NCBI RefSeq assembly: GCF_023898315.1
Contig: NC_064616.1
Location: forward strand, 546,211,602-546,275,601
DNA: 64,000 nt
Source of the DNA: Schistocerca nitens
Taxonomy: Eukaryota > Arthropoda > Insecta > Orthoptera > Acrididae
Direction of reading: 5' to 3'
Position numbers and translations under genes: made by a program
The notes under the pieces: model-generated
Databases searched by the model: none
What the model saw: only the letters and a program-made list of their open reading frames with translations
What the model was told of the DNA's origin: nothing
Shown: positions 11,557-23,959 of the stretch, one piece after another
Position numbering within the stretch: position 1 is the stretch's first letter
Layout of the letters: the number at the start of each line of letters is the position of its first letter

Positions 11557-11907
11557 TTTAAATGTGTTGCTACAGACGAATGCTGAAGGTTACATGAATA
11601 TGCTGGATGCCTACTGAAGAGACATTGAAATCAATCAGGAAGAAAAATAATTTATGGCACAAGTTGACTAGAAGTAGGATTAAGCTGATAGGACACAACC
11701 TGAAAGATGAAGCACTGGTAACAGTGGCTTTGATTATTGAGGGAAGAGTGGTGGTTACCAATTGTAGAGAAGACCTGAGGCTCGACTATAATAATCAAGT
11801 GCAGGTACATGCAGTATGAATTAGTTATGTACAGATGAAGATCATGTCTGAGATAGATTCCGAGGGTTGCATCAAGTCAGTCTTCAGACTAAAGCCCACA
11901 ACAACAG
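11557..11907 (+). mobile_element. 5'-truncated RTE-like LINE 3' end, copy 1
   Basis: This matches, with many substitutions and one internal deletion, the last 340 bases of the LINE at 39800-40359: CTACAGANGAATGCTGAAG, the TTTATGGCACAAGTTGACTA region, the stop region, then CCCACAACAACAG as a worn (CAA)n tail. It truncates gag of the neighbouring gypsy element. Whether it was inserted there or joined by deletion cannot be told, since no target duplication was recognised. Confidence 0.7.
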
Positions 11908-12839
11908 TGATGAATTTATTTATTATTTATTTGCTATTTTCCTTTAGTCTGTTATCTAGGTGTAAGAACACGCCAAATATTGCACATATAAATTTTTAAC
12001 ATAATTTCAAATGAGTCAGTATAATTGGGCATTATGTTGTTGAAAACAGCAAAAATATCTCCACAATTTAAAAAATATACAGATTACCCCTTTACCATTT
12101 AATGCACAGATGCATCAGAAATCTAGAAGGCACATGCCACTGGTCTCATGTACTATGCTACAATACTATATTACAGTTTTTGAAATTTATCATTCCTGAT
12201 TACACTAAATTATACAACACTACACTACGCTATTCATTACATTCCAGTACTTGGTATCAGGATGATATTAGATTTCTCAATATGTTTGGGTGATTAGCCC
12301 CTGGCATACATAGACACAACTCAGAATTCACAGTGGCTGTACTGGAATGCTACCCAAGTTTGACGAGATTGGGAGGTAGCTGTCAGTGTCTCAGGAAATC
12401 CTTTCTGGTCATCCCCAAGACCATCTCGTGGCTGACTCTGGAAAGTTGTAAATGGATATTCTCCTGTTGTGTGCTCTCGTTATAATGAGGTATGGCCTCT
12501 TCTTTATTGTCTCTCTAGGCCGTGTAGACATACTGATCGAAAGCTATTTTAGCTGTCAGAAAGTCCAGTTTGTGCCAAAGCTCTACATTCCTTACCATGT
12601 TATAAACAAGTGTATTCTTAAATATCTGTGGTACTGTAACAATAACAACTGTACATATAATAAATTTTTCTTCTGATTTTCGATAAATTAGTGTAAGCAA
12701 TGTTTTGATTTCGTTTCTTTTTCTTTTCGTGTCATTATGTTAAAGAAACTGTAAGCAACTTTCGATGTGAAAATTAATATTTATGTCAAATTTCAAGCAA
12801 TGCTATAACAGAATTGAAGTGTAACCCATGTTGAATCTA
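11908..12839. other. Unassigned A+T-rich stretch
   Basis: No coding pattern, terminal repeat or recognised repeat was seen on either strand. Short ORFs here are in A+T-rich sequence and lack codon-like structure. Confidence 0.5.
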
Positions 12840-14140
12840 TTGTAATATGTTTAAAATTGTAATTGTGCGTCTGGTCCATAAGTAGGCAATGTATTAGGAT
12901 ATGTGGAATGTAAAACCTTTGGTGAATACCCTGTCTGTAGGGGAGCGGTAAAAGGTGGATGGCAGGCGAGCGCGGGAAAATGCACACGGGCGCGGCACGG
13001 CATAACGGGTTCAGCAGTAGTAGTCGGAGTGGGGCATCGGTCTGAGAAACACGTTCTGGATCGAGGAGGCTCTCCTGGAAAACGTGATTTCATTGAGCCT
13101 CGGATGTGCCGTTTCCGACGACTATACAGCATGGCTATATTCTATAGGCACTAAATTGAAAAGGATTGGGACGCTAAGAAGAAGCAAAGTGCCGATACAT
13201 CAAGAGCCATAGCTGTGATTGTATGTGTACTTTGCGCCTCGCCATCTCGCCGCCCGCCAACCGTCGCATCGACACGAACAGGTTGAATCTTTAGAATTGT
13301 ATTCGTGTGGGCCAGTGTTAATTTTGTTCCTGACTGTTCAATAACAACTTAACTTTTACCAGAATTGTCCTATCAATTAATTATCCTCATCACTAACCTA
13401 GACAGGGTCCTTTCCACATGTTGTGCAATCCGAGTGTCCCGAAATGAAGATTTAAAGTTTATGTTAATAAGAATTACCCGCAGACCTATCTATGCTAGAA
13501 AGATGTTTAAGGAGCTTTATTGTTAATGAAAATATAAGCAAAGAACAAAGGTCTGACAAAGTTGGAAGATAATTTTGGAATTGGTTTAGTAATGAAGCTT
13601 AATTAATTTGAGACAAAATTAATGGTAATTAAATGAGGAAGTAATAAGACAAAAAGAATAGTAAATCATATATTGTAAATCTTGAGTGCTTAATGCTTCC
13701 AATAGTTAATAGTTTCAACACAGTGATCCTAATAGTTTCAGGGTCCCCCCTCCACTCTTTTCTTTTCTATTCATTTAAATTCTGAAGTGTACTGAACTGA
13801 TTTGACCAGCAAAGTTAAGGTCAATATAAAACCTAAATATATCAGTGTTTTACCCTTATTAAAATTGACATTGTATGTGTGTTTCAAAAGTGCTATTTCT
13901 AGGGTAACCTATGCCCGATTTCAGTCGGATCAATAGACAAAACGCAGTTTGTAGTAATCATTATAGTGTAATGTTGTATATTTATAGCTTTTCCAAATTA
14001 GTACAGAAAGGGAAAATATTAGTTCAGTAGATTTTTCTGGTTCTAAAATTTACCATATAATGCAGTATTACTACGTGTTGTTATGCTTGTACGTACATCC
14101 ACTTGTACAAGGAAAAAACTCACTTAATGCCTAATTAGGC
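12840..14140 (+). repeat. LTR-like sequence A ending at a tRNA-Arg-type PBS
   Basis: The stretch ends with CCTAATTAGGC followed by TGGCGACCGT, the sequence complementary to the 3' end of insect tRNA-Arg used as primer by mdg1/412-type elements. A comparable end (GGCTAACTAGGC, then TGACGACCGT) occurs at 43693-43714. Short blocks inside also correspond between the two (for example GCTAAGAAGA and AAGAGCCATAG at about 13171-13210 versus 42617-42660). The left boundary is a guess and no paired LTR was found. Confidence 0.35.
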
Positions 14141-14150
14141 TGGCGACCGT
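14141..14150 (+). promoter_or_regulatory. Primer binding site-like, tRNA-Arg type
   Basis: TGGCGACCGT immediately after the LTR-like end. In LTR elements this is where the host tRNA primes minus-strand synthesis. No gag follows, so the element is only a 5' remnant. Confidence 0.45.
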
Positions 14151-14924
14151 ATTATTAACAGTTTATTAGCATCTGCGGTGTTGTTTCTTGTCCGTCCTAA
14201 CGCGTAGTTGCACTTCAGACTTGCTTGACGTATCATTGTTGTTACTGAGTGGGTGAAAGTCTGATTGTGCCTCCATTCAGGTACACGCGGTCAACATATT
14301 TACTAAAATCCTTTCTTATAAGGTGAAGCCCGTCAACTTACCATAGTACAGGCTTTAAAGAGTTAACGTCCGCCCGAGCGTAGACGTTACAGTACGTTGC
14401 CATATTTTTATTTAGTAACTGGCATAGGGATCATATCCCGAATGGTAATATGTATCTTCCTTGGTCAGAAAGAAGTATGACATTCTTGAGCCTTCATTTT
14501 ATGTTGGGAAGGAAGTAGTAGGTTCTCCACCCCGTTTTTAGCTGGTCCCAGGTTTATTTCATTTCTCTATCAATGTATGACAGTATTTCCTTGTTTTAAG
14601 TGGCTCTTCAGCCCAGTTTGTTCTTTACCATATCATATTTGCCCTTCTTGAACAAAGCTTGTGTATCTCATTTCATCATTGCTAGTTCCAGTGGTAATAA
14701 ACGTAGCACCACCAGCAGCAACTCAGTCCGTGTGGTGCCTTACACATGTCAGGTGTGGGAGTACATTTAATTGTTTTGTGGTACAAGGAGACACTTTAGA
14801 TGCTTGTATAAAATTATTAACTTATCCTTATGGACATAATCAGAATTGATTGAGGGAAACTATCAAATTAATAGGAAGCCTCACTTCCATTATTGTTATT
14901 AGAGAGGATTGTCACAAGTTCACA
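14151..14924. other. Unassigned; possible leader of LTR element A
   Basis: No coding region was recognised. By position it would be the untranslated leader behind the PBS. Confidence 0.35.
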
Positions 14925-15385
14925 ATGAGTGAAGTGGCACAATGGTTAGCACACTGGACTCACGTTCATGACGGTGATGGTTGACATCGTCGTCTGGTCA
15001 GTAAGATTTATGTTTTTCTAAATCACCACAGACAAATGTCGGGATAATTCCTTTGAAAGGCTACGACCAGCTTCCATCCCCATCCTTAACAAATTCCATC
15101 GATCTGCAACTCTCTAAGCCCGCATCTCGTGGTCGTGCGGTAGCGTTCTCGCTTCCCACGCCCGGGTTCCCGGGTTAGATTCCCGGCGGGGTCAGGGATT
15201 TTCTCTGCCTCGTGATGGCTGGGTGTTGTGTGCTGTCCTTAGGTTAGTTAGGTTTAAGTAGTTCTAAGTTCTAGGGGACCTATGACCACAGCAGTTGAGT
15301 CCCATAGTGCTCAGAGCCATTTTGCAACTCTCTAAAGACCTCGCTTTCGATAGTACATTAAACTCTAATCTTTCTTTCTTCTTTT
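14925..15385 (+). repeat. Degenerate tRNA-headed SINE (S4-like), interrupted
   Basis: It begins with an A-box-like head (GTGGCACAATGGTTAGCACACTG) found in the S4 SINEs at 34713 and 23001. It shows eroded forms of the S4 body (CTAAATCACC..., TTCCTTTGAAAGG) and continues after 15336 with GACCTCGCTTTCGATAGTACATTAAACTCTAATC. The S1 SINE 15118-15322 is inserted between, with a 13-bp duplication. Confidence 0.5.
15118..15322 (+). repeat. SINE S1 (tRNA-Gly-like head), copy 1
   Basis: The head has pol III boxes (GTGGTCGTGCGGTAGCG and GGGTTAGATTCCC) and an anticodon-arm-like CGCTTCCCACG, resembling tRNA-Gly(CCC). The body contains the common TTAGTTAGGTTTAAGTAG block and the GGGGACCTATGACC...GTCCCATAG 3' hairpin. 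It is flanked by TGCAACTCTCTAA at 15105-15117 and 15323-15335. Confidence 0.85.
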
Positions 15386-16440
15386 TCATTCATGTGTTCA
15401 CCTGGAAGCAATTTTATAAACACGTTATCACTGAAAAATTAAGCACATCAAGGTAGGCAATAAGATCGCTAATACAAACAGCTATGGCGCCACTAGTGGG
15501 AGCACCTGTAAACGCACTCACATTGTAATCATAATGGAAGATTCACATGGTTCCAACCCTTCCCTTTAGAAGCGTGCTAAATTTTTAACTACCCTCCTAC
15601 ACAGACCCAGAAAGTGAGAGAGAGTATATGTGTGTTGGTTTTCTGAAGGGAGGAAAGAGATAATAATGAAAACTTCTTAGATGATGGGACCCTGAGAGTG
15701 CAAAGATGCAGAAGGAAATTGGCCATGTCATTTCCAAAGGATCCAATCTGGCTGATATCTATTTGTCCTAAATAACTTAGGCAATGGATGAAAAACACAG
15801 AAACGTAATTAGTGCTACTGAAATCACTCACTGTATCCAATATAGTAAAAGTGATATCCCAACATTATGGAGAAAACAGTAGCTTAAGTATATATGATGT
15901 ATGCTCCAGTCGGATTCCTTCTTCATCAGTTTTTCTTTCTCCACACAATAGCCCGTGGGTGTGGACATATAGCAGTTTTTGACAGCCGAAGTAATACTGG
16001 CAGAATAGAGCTGTGCAGGTAACGGCGTGTGCGCTGTTGTGATCCATCGCTCATCATATACAAGTAGATATTACTAGTCACTAGCATCATATTGCCATAT
16101 CCCTCTTCCCGCCAATAAGAGAGACCACTTTTCCCTCTTCCTGCCAATAAGAGGAGGAGTTCTTCCTATGAGATGAGCACACTTCAGCTACCTCAGATTT
16201 TCATACGTGGTGCTTAGAATGTGTTCATTATCACTGTTGGTGAACCTGTCAACTTTGCTGCTTTCCCCACGTTCTGAAATCAAAATAGGGGAATAGGGTT
16301 TTCGGACAGGGTAACAGCACACAGCAAACAGCAAAAAGTGTCTTCTTGAGCGCAGCTTCCACAGTACCATCTTCAGTTGGTCGCCGCTACGTCACATCTT
16401 AAGTGTGTGTTTACCCTGCACCCCAGGCTGAGACTTGATG
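15386..16440. other. Unassigned stretch
   Basis: Short ORFs occur on the minus strand (for example 15840-15589), but none shows a recognisable domain. No repeat structure was noted apart from a locally duplicated CCCTCTTCC(C/T)GCCAATAAGAG around 16100-16155. Confidence 0.4.
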
Positions 16441-16451
16441 GGCCTCAAAAT

Positions 16452-16600
16452 TTATGAGCTTCAAAATTCGATGAGACACCAAAATGTGAAAACAAAACCA
16501 AACGAATAATGAAATCATTGTTGTGTAATATGGCAGTAATTGGATAGCGGGGAAACACCTCTGGCAACACCTGTGTTGTTATGACCTTTCGGCTAGGGCT
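16452..16600 (+). repeat. Dispersed direct repeat, copy 1
   Basis: About 140 bases starting CAAAATTTATGAGCTTC and including ATTCGATGAGACAC and GAAATCATTGTTGTGTAA are repeated in the same orientation at 17704-17850 with moderate divergence. The nature of the repeat is unknown; it could be an LTR edge or part of a non-autonomous element. Confidence 0.6.
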
Positions 16601-17150
16601 GGCTAGGACGCGCCTCGATTGTAAACCCTTTGATTTTCAGTGCAGTGTTCACACTAGCGCTGCGGCCGGGCCGCGCCTGCACAGCAATAACCGAACCGAG
16701 CGGCGTGGGCCACAGCCAGAATCCTGAGTACTCCCCTCTTGAGCAAGCGGCCCGTGCATGCCGGTGGAGCTACACTTCAGGCTCTGCAGTAAACGTACAA
16801 CATGTCTCCCATCTGTTTTATCACAAATATCACACCAAATGTTAATCAGCCTTTGTCACTCATCATGCTGTTTTCGTAAACAGCTCTCACTGAAGACGAA
16901 AAACAGTTCATATTTTATTTTATGGACACATTTCTTAACATTTAAGTTGTAGAACAGTTACAGCATCAACTCTACACCAAAATACTCTTTCCCTGGTATT
17001 CTATCATTTTTGGAAAGCTTTATCTGATAACCTGCACTGATTATAGTGTATTACTATAGCTCATGTTTCATGAACCACTGTTTGTAGTGTTGTGGCACAG
17101 ATCATCTCTTTCTGCATGTGTATGCACCTTCCGAACTCACCACAAAATCG

Positions 17151-17274
<124 letters not shown>

Positions 17275-17703
17275 CCTAACGTGTTCATTCATGCAGTGCA
17301 TGATAGTATACATGTGGGAGCGAAAAGCATCCTTACCAGATGTCAGTGTGTTGTAAAGTACAGCATCACTAAGAAAAAAGCAAAAAAGGACAGGGTCAAA
17401 CATTGAAGAAGAGGTTTTAAAACTCGAAAATGTGTATAATGAATAGGAGACAGTGAGTTCAGTAAAAAGTTCTGCTTTAAAACAATTACTGTGGACTAGT
17501 CCAACTTATTTCATCGTTATAGACAAACTTCGCTTCTTGCGTTGTACTCCCGTAAAAATATATTCTGTTTTGAAATTTTCGTCTTCCATGGGCTTCAGCT
17601 CATACTGAAACGTATTGTTACTCGTTTCTGAAGGACTTAGGGAGAAAATTCTATCTGTCTTTCAGTATACATAAGACGAGGCCATAACCACCCATTCCGT
17701 ATG

Positions 17704-17850
17704 TGCCTCAAAATTCGATGAGACACAAAGATGTGAAAACGGAACAAAAAGAATACTGAAATCATTGTTGTGTAAGATGGCACTAATTGGATAGTGGCGC
17801 AACAAATTTGGCAGCACCTGTCTTACTTTGACCGTTCAGCTGTGAAAGAG
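17704..17850 (+). repeat. Dispersed direct repeat, copy 2
   Basis: Second copy of the sequence at 16452-16600, including CTCAAAATTCGATGAGACAC and GAAATCATTGTTGTGTAAGA. The copies are 1.25 kb apart, with the microsatellite between them. Confidence 0.6.
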
Positions 17851-18687
17851 TGTGCATGTCTTGGCGCTGCGGACAAGTCCACAAAGCCGGGAAAAACTGT
17901 GCAGCAACCGACAGTGACGCATAGATCGTATCCTTTAAACTGGTTTTAACTGCATCACGATGTAACACAACAGTTGACCGTAATTAATTTACCTGTTTGG
18001 CAGTGTTCGGGGCTACGCTGAATCCGCGCATTTTTCTTCCAGTTAAAGGAAAAGAAATCGGAATGTAAGCACCTCTGAGACGCCGAGAACGTCGTAGTTT
18101 TGTCATCGAATGATCCAGAAAAGCATGCATTGAAACGTAGTTCCACTTAGCTTTGGTTTCATTACATAAATTTCCTACAATGAATACTATTCGCAAGAGC
18201 CATAAACAGTTATTTGAAAGTTGAGCTAGTGGCGATCTAAAGCATGTAATTACTTACAGCATGTGGTATTTTACAGCACTTGCGCAGAACTACAAAAGCG
18301 AAAACGTTAAAAATGCACATCTCACGTATTAGTCAAACTAAGGCAGAGAAACATCTATAAATGTAATTATGTATTTCAGCATCTGCAGTTTTTCATCTCC
18401 AACAAGAAAGAAATTAAGTGCAATGTTGCAAGCTTTTATTGTAGTCCATCAACACCAAAATCTAATCTGAGATAAATTTCTTCTTCTCTTCTAATTGGAA
18501 ATACTATGTGTGCATGCTGGTAATTGTAGGATGTGAACCAAAAATCATTTTTTGCATTTTATAATATAATGTGCAGCCCCTTGTATCGGCGGGGGAAAAA
18601 CTGGTATATATTTAGATTTTTCAAGACATAGATCATTAAAACAAGACTACGGATCGACACTAGGGCTAAACCAATCGCTAGTAATCT
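17851..18687. other. Unassigned stretch
   Basis: No recognisable coding region, repeat or RNA gene was seen on either strand. Confidence 0.4.
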
Positions 18688-18902
18688 GTGCCCGCATCTC
18701 GTGGTCGTGCGGTAGCGTTCTCGCTTCCCACGCCCGGGTTCCCGGGTTCGATTCCCGGCGGGGTCAGGGATTTTCTCTGCCTCGTGATGGCTGGGTGTTG
18801 TGTGATGTCCTTTGGTTAGTTAGGTTTAAGTAGTTCTAAGTTCTAGGGGACTGATGACCATAGATGTTAAGTCCCATAGTGCTCAGAGCCATTTGAACCA
18901 TT
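18688..18902 (+). repeat. SINE S1 (tRNA-Gly-like head), copy 2
   Basis: Near-identical to the copy at 15118, with intact boxes (GGTCGTGCGGTAGCG, GGGTTCGATTCCC). It ends in GGGGACTGATGACC...GTCCCATAGTGCTCAGAGCC and TTTGAACCAT. The 3' hairpin is GGGAC 18847-18851 with GTCCC 18871-18875. The target duplication is TAGTAATCT at 18679-18687 and 18903-18911. This looks like one of the younger insertions in the window. Confidence 0.9.
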
Positions 18903-19382
18903 TAGTAATCTCTTTGACACTACACTAAACCAAATTAAATCCGTGGGCTCGCGATGACGTCATTGAAGTCACTCAATAAATCGCATTTACATCTGAAAGA
19001 AGACATGTATTTGTGTACGCCATTTGAAAAGCAAAAGGTTCACGTGGTTGACAAATAGCGTCATGTCACAATGACTACTAAGAATTATGAAAAGGTAAAT
19101 GGTTTATTAAGAAACTAAGGTGCTACACTGATGGGATGATTAAAGGGATATAACTACTAGTTCGTCTGCCCTCTTTCGCTGACAAGACAGGTCAAAATGA
19201 CTGCAGGTCTGTGGTACCACACCGCGCAAAACCCAGAGAAAGGAAACTCCAAGGTCTACGAAAGTTCAACGAAGGCGAGATAAGGGACAAAAAAGAAGAA
19301 AGGGATATAAAGGTAGCGGCGAAGACTGGCCAGATCGAGTTATCAGCTGGAAGGCCAGAAAGCAGAGCGTAATGAGGCGACA

Positions 19383-20634
19383 CACACTATGTGATCAAAA
19401 GTGTTCGGACACCCCCAAAAACATACGTTGTCCATATTAGGTGCATTCTGCTGCCACCTACTGCCAGGTAATCTATATCAGCGACCTCAGTAGATATTAG
19501 ACATCGTGAGAGAGCAGAATGGGGTGCTCCACAGAACTCATTGACTTTGACCATGGTCAGGTTATTGGGTGTTACTTGTATCATACATCTGTACGCGATA
19601 TTTCCACTCTCCTAAACATCCCTACGTCCACTGATTACGATCTGATAATGAAGTGAAAACGTGAAGGGAAACGTACAGCACAAAAGCGTACAGGCCGACC
19701 TCGTCTGTTCACTGGCAGAGACCGCTGACTGTTGAAGAGGGTCGTAATGTGTAATACACAGACATTAATCTATACCATCAAACAGGAATTGCAAAATGCA
19801 TTAGGATCCACTGCAAGTACTGTGGTAGTTACACGGAAGGTGAGAAAACTTGGATTTCTTGGTCGAGCGGCTGTTCATAAGCCACAATTCACGCCTGTAT
19901 ATGCCAAACGAAGCCTCGCTTGGAGTAAGGAGCGTAAACATCGGATTATTGGACAGTGGACAAACGTTGAGTGGAATGACGAATCACGGTACACAATGTG
20001 GCGATCCGATGGCAGGGTGTGGGTATAGCGAATGCCGTGTGAACGTCATCTGCCAGAGTGTGTAGTGCCAACAATAAAATTCGCAGGCGGTGGTGTTATT
20101 GTGTGGTCGTCTTTTTCATGGAGTGGGTTTGCAGCCTTCGTTGTTTTGCGTGACACTATCACATCACAGGCCTACCTTAGTATTTTAAGCACCTACTTGC
20201 TTCGCACTGTTGAGGCGCAAGTCGTGGATGGCGATTGCATGTTTCAACACGATCGAGCATCTGTTCATCACGCACGGCCTGTGGCATAGTGGTTACACGA
20301 CGATAAAATCCCTGTAATAGACGGGCCTGCACGGAGGCCTGACCTGAATCCTACAGAACACCTCTGGAACGTATTGGAAAGCCGACTTCGTGCCAGTCCT
20401 CACCGACCGACATCGATACCACTCCTCAGTGCAGCACACCGTGAAGAACGGACTGCCATTCTCCAAGAAACCTTCCAGCACCTTACTGAACGTATGCCTG
20501 TGAGTGTGGAAGCTATGATCAAGGCTAAGAGTGGGCCAACGCCATACTGAATTCCAGCACTACCGATGGAGAGAGCAATGAACTTGTAAGGCATTTTCAG
20601 ACAGGTGTCCGGATACTTTTGATCGCGTAATTTA
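19383..20634 (+). mobile_element. Tc1-like DNA transposon, family B, copy 1
   Basis: About 1.25 kb. The left end CACTATGTGATCAAAAGTG and the right end ACTTTTGATCGCGTAATTTA are imperfect inverted repeats (shared core GATCAAAAGT with nearby CGGACAC). It encodes one transposase pseudogene. A second copy lies at 55229-56471 on the other strand. Flanking sequences at 19040-19380 and 20640-20950 may be one older repeat split by this insertion. Confidence 0.85.
19519..20550 (+). pseudogene. Tc1-like transposase, family B copy 1
   Basis: The reading frame starts at the ATG at 19519 (MGCSTELIDFDHGQVIGC), a helix-turn-helix-like DNA-binding region. After a stop near 19653 and a frame change, the DDE domain follows: DESRYTMW (first Asp, about 19978), QHDRASVHH (second Asp, about 20248) and PDLNPTEHLWNVLE (Glu, about 20340-20380). 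It ends PTPY at 20550, about 343 codons as expected for Tc1 transposases. Stops at about 20026 and 20287 inactivate it. The catalytic residues are still recognisable. Confidence 0.85.
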
Positions 20635-20950
20635 CGTCCCACAGCCCCCGCCACTTAGCAGAGGTACCCCACTCTGAAATTGCATAGGAAAGACTAGCAA
20701 CAAGGACAGGGTAAGATACTCAAAGAGAGACGACGTATGAACTTGTGTAACAGACCACGTTAGAGGGGGGAAGAAGTGTAAACGAGCAGGTTGGATGAGG
20801 ACCGGGCTGGACCACCAAGCCCTGACAGCTGCAGCCCGGTTTGGTCAGAGGAGGCAACAGAGTATCCTGCCAACCTCTCAGTGGGTCGATAAGGTTAAGA
20901 GACCCTCCCTGAATGAGAGTGATAAAAGCCTCCTTCACAAATAAAACGTA

Positions 20951-22732
20951 TAACTCAGACGCTGAGGCGAAACTACGATGCTACTCTACAACATGCAGGA
21001 AAATCCAATGTTTTAACGTGAATATTTTTTTTCAAAATCGACTGAGAAACGCTACTAAGAAATCACGCAAGACCAAAATTGGGAGCTTTTTCTTTTTTTA
21101 CTAGGTAAGTAAAGCTTTTAAGAAAAATACAATTTATAAAACGAAGTGGTGTAGTCTTATACACCACCAAGAGTTTCTTACACCTTGAAAAAAGGAAGTG
21201 AATTTTTCCCTTCTTCGCGGTGCTGGCTCGGCGCGAGGTGTGAACGCAGCTATGCTATGCTATGACTATTTCTGGTTTCTATGTTCGCGACGTGGAAGCG
21301 CTAATGGGCAGTAGCATTACTGCGATTGGTTGTTAGGTATTGGGGCAACGTTACAGCTTCCCTCAAGGCCTGTAAACGAAGCCAGAGAGACGCTCTTGTA
21401 CTCAGGCTAGCAGCGGGAGGCAACAAGTGGCACGCCGGCCACTGCTCTCTGCGCGCTATCTGCTTTCAGCCACTGCTACTAACCTGCCCTATCGACCCAG
21501 CAGAAGCGGCCCGTAAGCCACCCCTTGCACCTCGCTGTTCTACTGTCTGTGAGGGTGATTTTCGAGAACCTGGCTTCACGTTGGAGGTCAGGGTTTGACG
21601 CATACTACAGTTGGATACACATAGTTTCTTGGTGAATCTGCTCGTTTAACTGATATGAAACCATTCTGGATACACGGACATTAGACGGGAATGGTGAAAC
21701 CTTAGTTCTTAGTTACTTCCGAATAAAATGAAAAATACGTACAGTTTTTACGAAGAATTAAATTTAACAGCAAAGCTGTAATCAACAGCCAGTCAAAAAA
21801 CTGGTTAATATGTACAGCAAACTGCTCACGCAAATGCCAAGCGGAGGAACCGAAGATTGCAGAAGCGATGGTCAATATCAGACGCCTGAATCAATGCTTA
21901 CTGTCTCCGGATCCACGTATGAAAGGTGTCTTTCACAAATCAGTGCTGTACAAACAATAACTCTCCCTTTTTTCTCAGTATTCAGATTTCCTGTCAAAGT
22001 AGGAAAAATTCTGCAAGTAGCGCATCTTCGCTGCCACCCGTCAGCGTTTCTGTAGAAAAGTTTCATCACATAAGCAGCCAGTGTATCGTCACTGACCTGT
22101 TTTATTATTAAGTTACGTCTTGTGAAAAATTGTTTGTAATGTGGTAAACAATGCACCTTATTATGCACATTGAGATGGAACTGTAGCTTCGACTTAGCAG
22201 TCGTTTAAGCGTTCGATATTTCTCCACCAGTGTAACTGAATTCGGCTGAGAAAAAAAAATACCATGCGAACTCTATAAACAAAACTTACAATTGTTGAAG
22301 TTCTCAAGTTGTTTAAGAAGAGATGTACACCCAGACAAAATTACGAGAAAAGCAGACTGCTCTACAAGGAAAAACAAATGTATTGTGGAATGTTGATATG
22401 CATTTTGAAGACTTGAGATCTCGTGAGTTCTAATATCTACAATACCATAGTATGTTCATTTTTACAGTGTGCCTGACAACTCATGTGTTTCCGAAACGAG
22501 AAAAAAAACTGAAAAATGCAATTGGCCAGGGATGCACCGATGTCAGTGGCTGACACAATGGATAAGCATTCACAATCCCTAAATGTAAGCAAACATCATA
22601 TTAAAAAAAGTTAGGTGTTTTAGTGGTACATGTGTTTTGTCTACGGAAATGAAAACTAGAGGTACAGTTAGTGACTTGCTTTCACTGTTATAGACGTCAT
22701 AGTTCCTGAAATTCATAGACTTTAAAGGATGG
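20951..22732. other. Unassigned stretch with a more G+C-rich core
   Basis: Around 21200-21600 base composition is higher in G+C and an ORF (21326-21598) is open, but no domain is recognisable and no splice-site pattern stands out. The remainder is A+T-rich without recognisable features. Confidence 0.35.
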
Positions 22733-22842
22733 CAACGGACCCACAGTTTCTTCCGTAATGCGCAGAACAAGGGTTGCCTACAGCTTGATTCAGGTGATTG
22801 CAGGCAACCCGCATTACGGCAGAAACTGTGGCACCGTTTCTG
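22733..22842. repeat. Short inverted repeat / hairpin
   Basis: The left arm 22741-22783 (CCACAGTTTCTTCCGTAATG..., GGTTGCCTACAG) is complementary to 22798-22831 apart from a 9-nt bulge at 22763-22771 and two mismatches. The loop is about 14 nt, and weak pairing extends outward to 22733 and 22842. It could be a MITE relic or a transcribed hairpin; function is unknown. Confidence 0.75.
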
Positions 22843-23000
22843 TTATTTCCAGTAAGTATTCCAGAAGGTATGAATAAGATTTAGAGCAGTGAAACCAAGT
22901 CTGCCATCACTAATTGTACCTATGATTTTCATATCGGTAGTAATGTAAGATTTAAAAAAAAAACGTAACTTTGAGTTGAAAGTGGTATTTATTTACATGT

Positions 23001-23225
23001 ACCGGGGAAGGAGACCAGACAGCGAGGTCATCGGTCTCATCGGATTAGGGAAGGACGGGGAAGGAAGTCGGCCGTGCCCTTTGAAAGGAACCATCCAGGC
23101 ATTTGCCTGGAGCGATTTTAGGGAAATCACGGAAAACCTAAATCAGGATGGCCTGACGCGGGATTGAACCGTCGTCCTACCGGTTGTGCATCCTGCTTAC
23201 AGTGTAAGCACATGACATAGGTGCA
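23001..23225 (-). repeat. SINE S4, copy in minus orientation
   Basis: On the minus strand: a tRNA-like head with B box GGTTCAATCCCGC, then the body CATCCTGATTTAGGTTTTCC, GTGATTTCCCTAAATCGCTC, CCTTTGAAAGGGCACGGCCG, and the 3' end GAGACCGATGACCTCG...GGTCTCC, which can form a hairpin (GAGAC with GTCTC). The same family occurs at 34713-34950. No target duplication was recognised. Confidence 0.8.
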
Positions 23226-23959
23226 TCCGTGGCCTGTTGCATTTTTCAAGTGTCATTTCATTTAGGAAAGATATGATGTGACAAAGTTAGGTGGCACACC
23301 CTGTATATATTGTGAGTCATGTAAGACGTAACGCTGCATATGTTTCGTTAACGGTTCCAGATACCGAAAAGAGGTTTTCAAAAGATAGTACGCAAAGGGG
23401 CACGAACTTCGATATGTGATAAAGAGCCTTATCTCTTGTATCGATCCAGATATTGAGGGAAGTACAGTTATTTAAATAAGAGTGATATACTTTTGTTAAT
23501 GACATCCGGAAGCGCTTGACATGACGAGTACAGATCTATAATGTACATCTTTATTTATTTCAATTCATTGGATTTCGGGTCGTGCCCATTCAGCCATGTC
23601 AGTAATGGAAAGCAATACGATAGCATATCGGAGACCAATTCGTTAGTTACGATGATAGGACCGTAAGGACAACAAAAGACCCAGACCCCGAGCGGAGAAA
23701 ATCTCCGACCCAGCCGGGAATTGAACCTAGGCCGCTTTGTTTAGCAAAAAGGCTTGTTAATTTTGAAGCTGAAACGTAAGAGAATCCGGAAAATGCTCTG
23801 AAATATAAAGGTGTGTCGGCGGGAATCGGTGTTGCGTTGTGAACCCGCTCAGGCCAGGCTAGATCGTTGTTTCAGGTTTTGCGATCATTTACTTGTTTGC
23901 ATTTTAGAACTAGCAGGAACTGTGTCTTCTACCTGCAGGTCTATTCTACTTCAACATTC

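Noticed and set aside
15118..15190. Possible tRNA gene (tRNA-Gly-like boxes)
   Set aside because: Head of a SINE: it continues into the SINE body, is repeated at 18688, and is flanked by a target duplication. The acceptor stem does not close properly.
21210..21600. G+C-richer block with an ORF, considered as a CpG island or exon
   Set aside because: No splice sites, domain or conserved pattern could be pointed to. Left as unassigned.
23280..23310. CACACCCTGTATATA, resembling the right end of the long-TIR element family
   Set aside because: No matching opposite end at a sensible distance. It may be a solitary remnant, but it cannot be supported.
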